Positions 63,788 to 64,000 of a stretch of DNA of 64,000 bases are shown one piece after another. The DNA lies in the NCBI GenBank assembly GCA_016720835.1, contig JADKJW010000010.1, positions 1-64,000 on the forward strand, given 5' to 3'. The notes beneath the pieces are model-generated. The model was given only the letters and a program-made list of their open reading frames with translations, did no database searches and was not told the origin of the DNA. The stretch comes from Ignavibacteria bacterium. Lineage in GTDB: Bacteria; Bacteroidota; Ignavibacteria; SZUA-365. Made by a program: the position numbers and the translations under genes. Every line of letters begins with the position of its first letter. Positions within the stretch are counted from its first letter, which is position 1.

Positions 63788-63894
63788 TGTGGTCAGATCA
63801 GGCGGGATATCTTGCGTGACCCGTTTCGCCGCGGCGCCGCTCCTGGCGCGCGCACGTGAATCGGGAGCACGAATTCCATCATCCCGTCCAATCC

Positions 63895-64000
63895 ATGATG
63901 TATCTCCCGGCGTTCATCCGCACGCGCCTCGTCGCGGCGGTCATCCTCCTCGTCCTTGCCGCTGCGGCATTCCCGCCGCGCGCCGCCGCTGATCCCGTCC
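63895..64000 (+). CDS. Start of an exported protein (cut by window edge)
   Basis: ATG 63895 (second ATG 63898) opens a frame with a basic start and hydrophobic core (LVAAVILLVLAAAAFPPRAAA), a clear signal peptide of about 32 residues, then runs off the window. Nothing of the mature protein is visible, so no function can be given. Confidence 0.55.
   Translation, partial: MMYLPAFIRTRLVAAVILLVLAAAAFPPRAAADPV

Overview
The window is a GC-rich bacterial fragment with no rRNA or clear tRNA gene. It probably comes from the Bacteroidota/Chlorobiota (FCB) group, something like Kapabacteria or Ignavibacteria. The reasons are several very large secreted proteins ending in type IX secretion (T9SS) type A sorting domains (for example an NYPNPFNP motif), a family of secreted von Willebrand A (vWA) proteins, PKD/Ig-like, beta-helix, BNR and LamG modules, and many genes without a strong Shine-Dalgarno. 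No T9SS machinery gene is present, so the lineage is inferred from cargo only.

Layout. 1-7.5 kb is an accessory, defence-like stretch: a cut AbiEi-family antitoxin, a SEC-C protein, a second AbiEi-like gene followed by a broken nucleotidyltransferase (toxin) remnant, and a large SF2 helicase with membrane segments. 7.9-14.4 kb holds a glutamate symporter, a MerR/B12 (CarH-like) regulator, a DUF4397 lipoprotein, a fasciclin protein and a GT-C type membrane glycosyltransferase. 14.5-25.9 kb is mixed: rmuC, a UDG-like protein, a DUF1186 protein, mazEF, an epimerase, a B12-domain protein that lacks the usual cobalt-ligand His, a PD-(D/E)XK protein and a lipoprotein.

25.9-57.8 kb is dominated by giant secreted proteins: three vWA/T9SS paralogues sharing an N-terminal module (one frameshifted), a related 1176-aa protein with a C-terminal vWA-like region, an 8.7-kb beta-helix gene broken into many frames, and a BNR/PKD/LamG protein. 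Between them lie a CsbD protein, a ROK kinase, a methyltransferase, a HipA-like kinase paired with DUF3037, and a RidA protein. 57.9-64 kb has an RRM protein, a lipoprotein, a PDZ/GAF/SpoIIE phosphatase, a TlpA-like thioredoxin protein and a DUF2892 protein, and the start of an exported protein.

Two cross-cutting themes stand out. First, intergenic heptanucleotide (period-7) minisatellites recur, and in several genes they supply the stop codon or C-terminal tail. Second, the sequence quality is poor in places: poly-G runs of up to 58 bases at about 32.1-32.25 kb and G-biased noise around 15.2-15.5, 31.4-32.7, 36.0 and 38.1 kb look like read or assembly artefacts, so frameshifts there should not be read as biology without checking.
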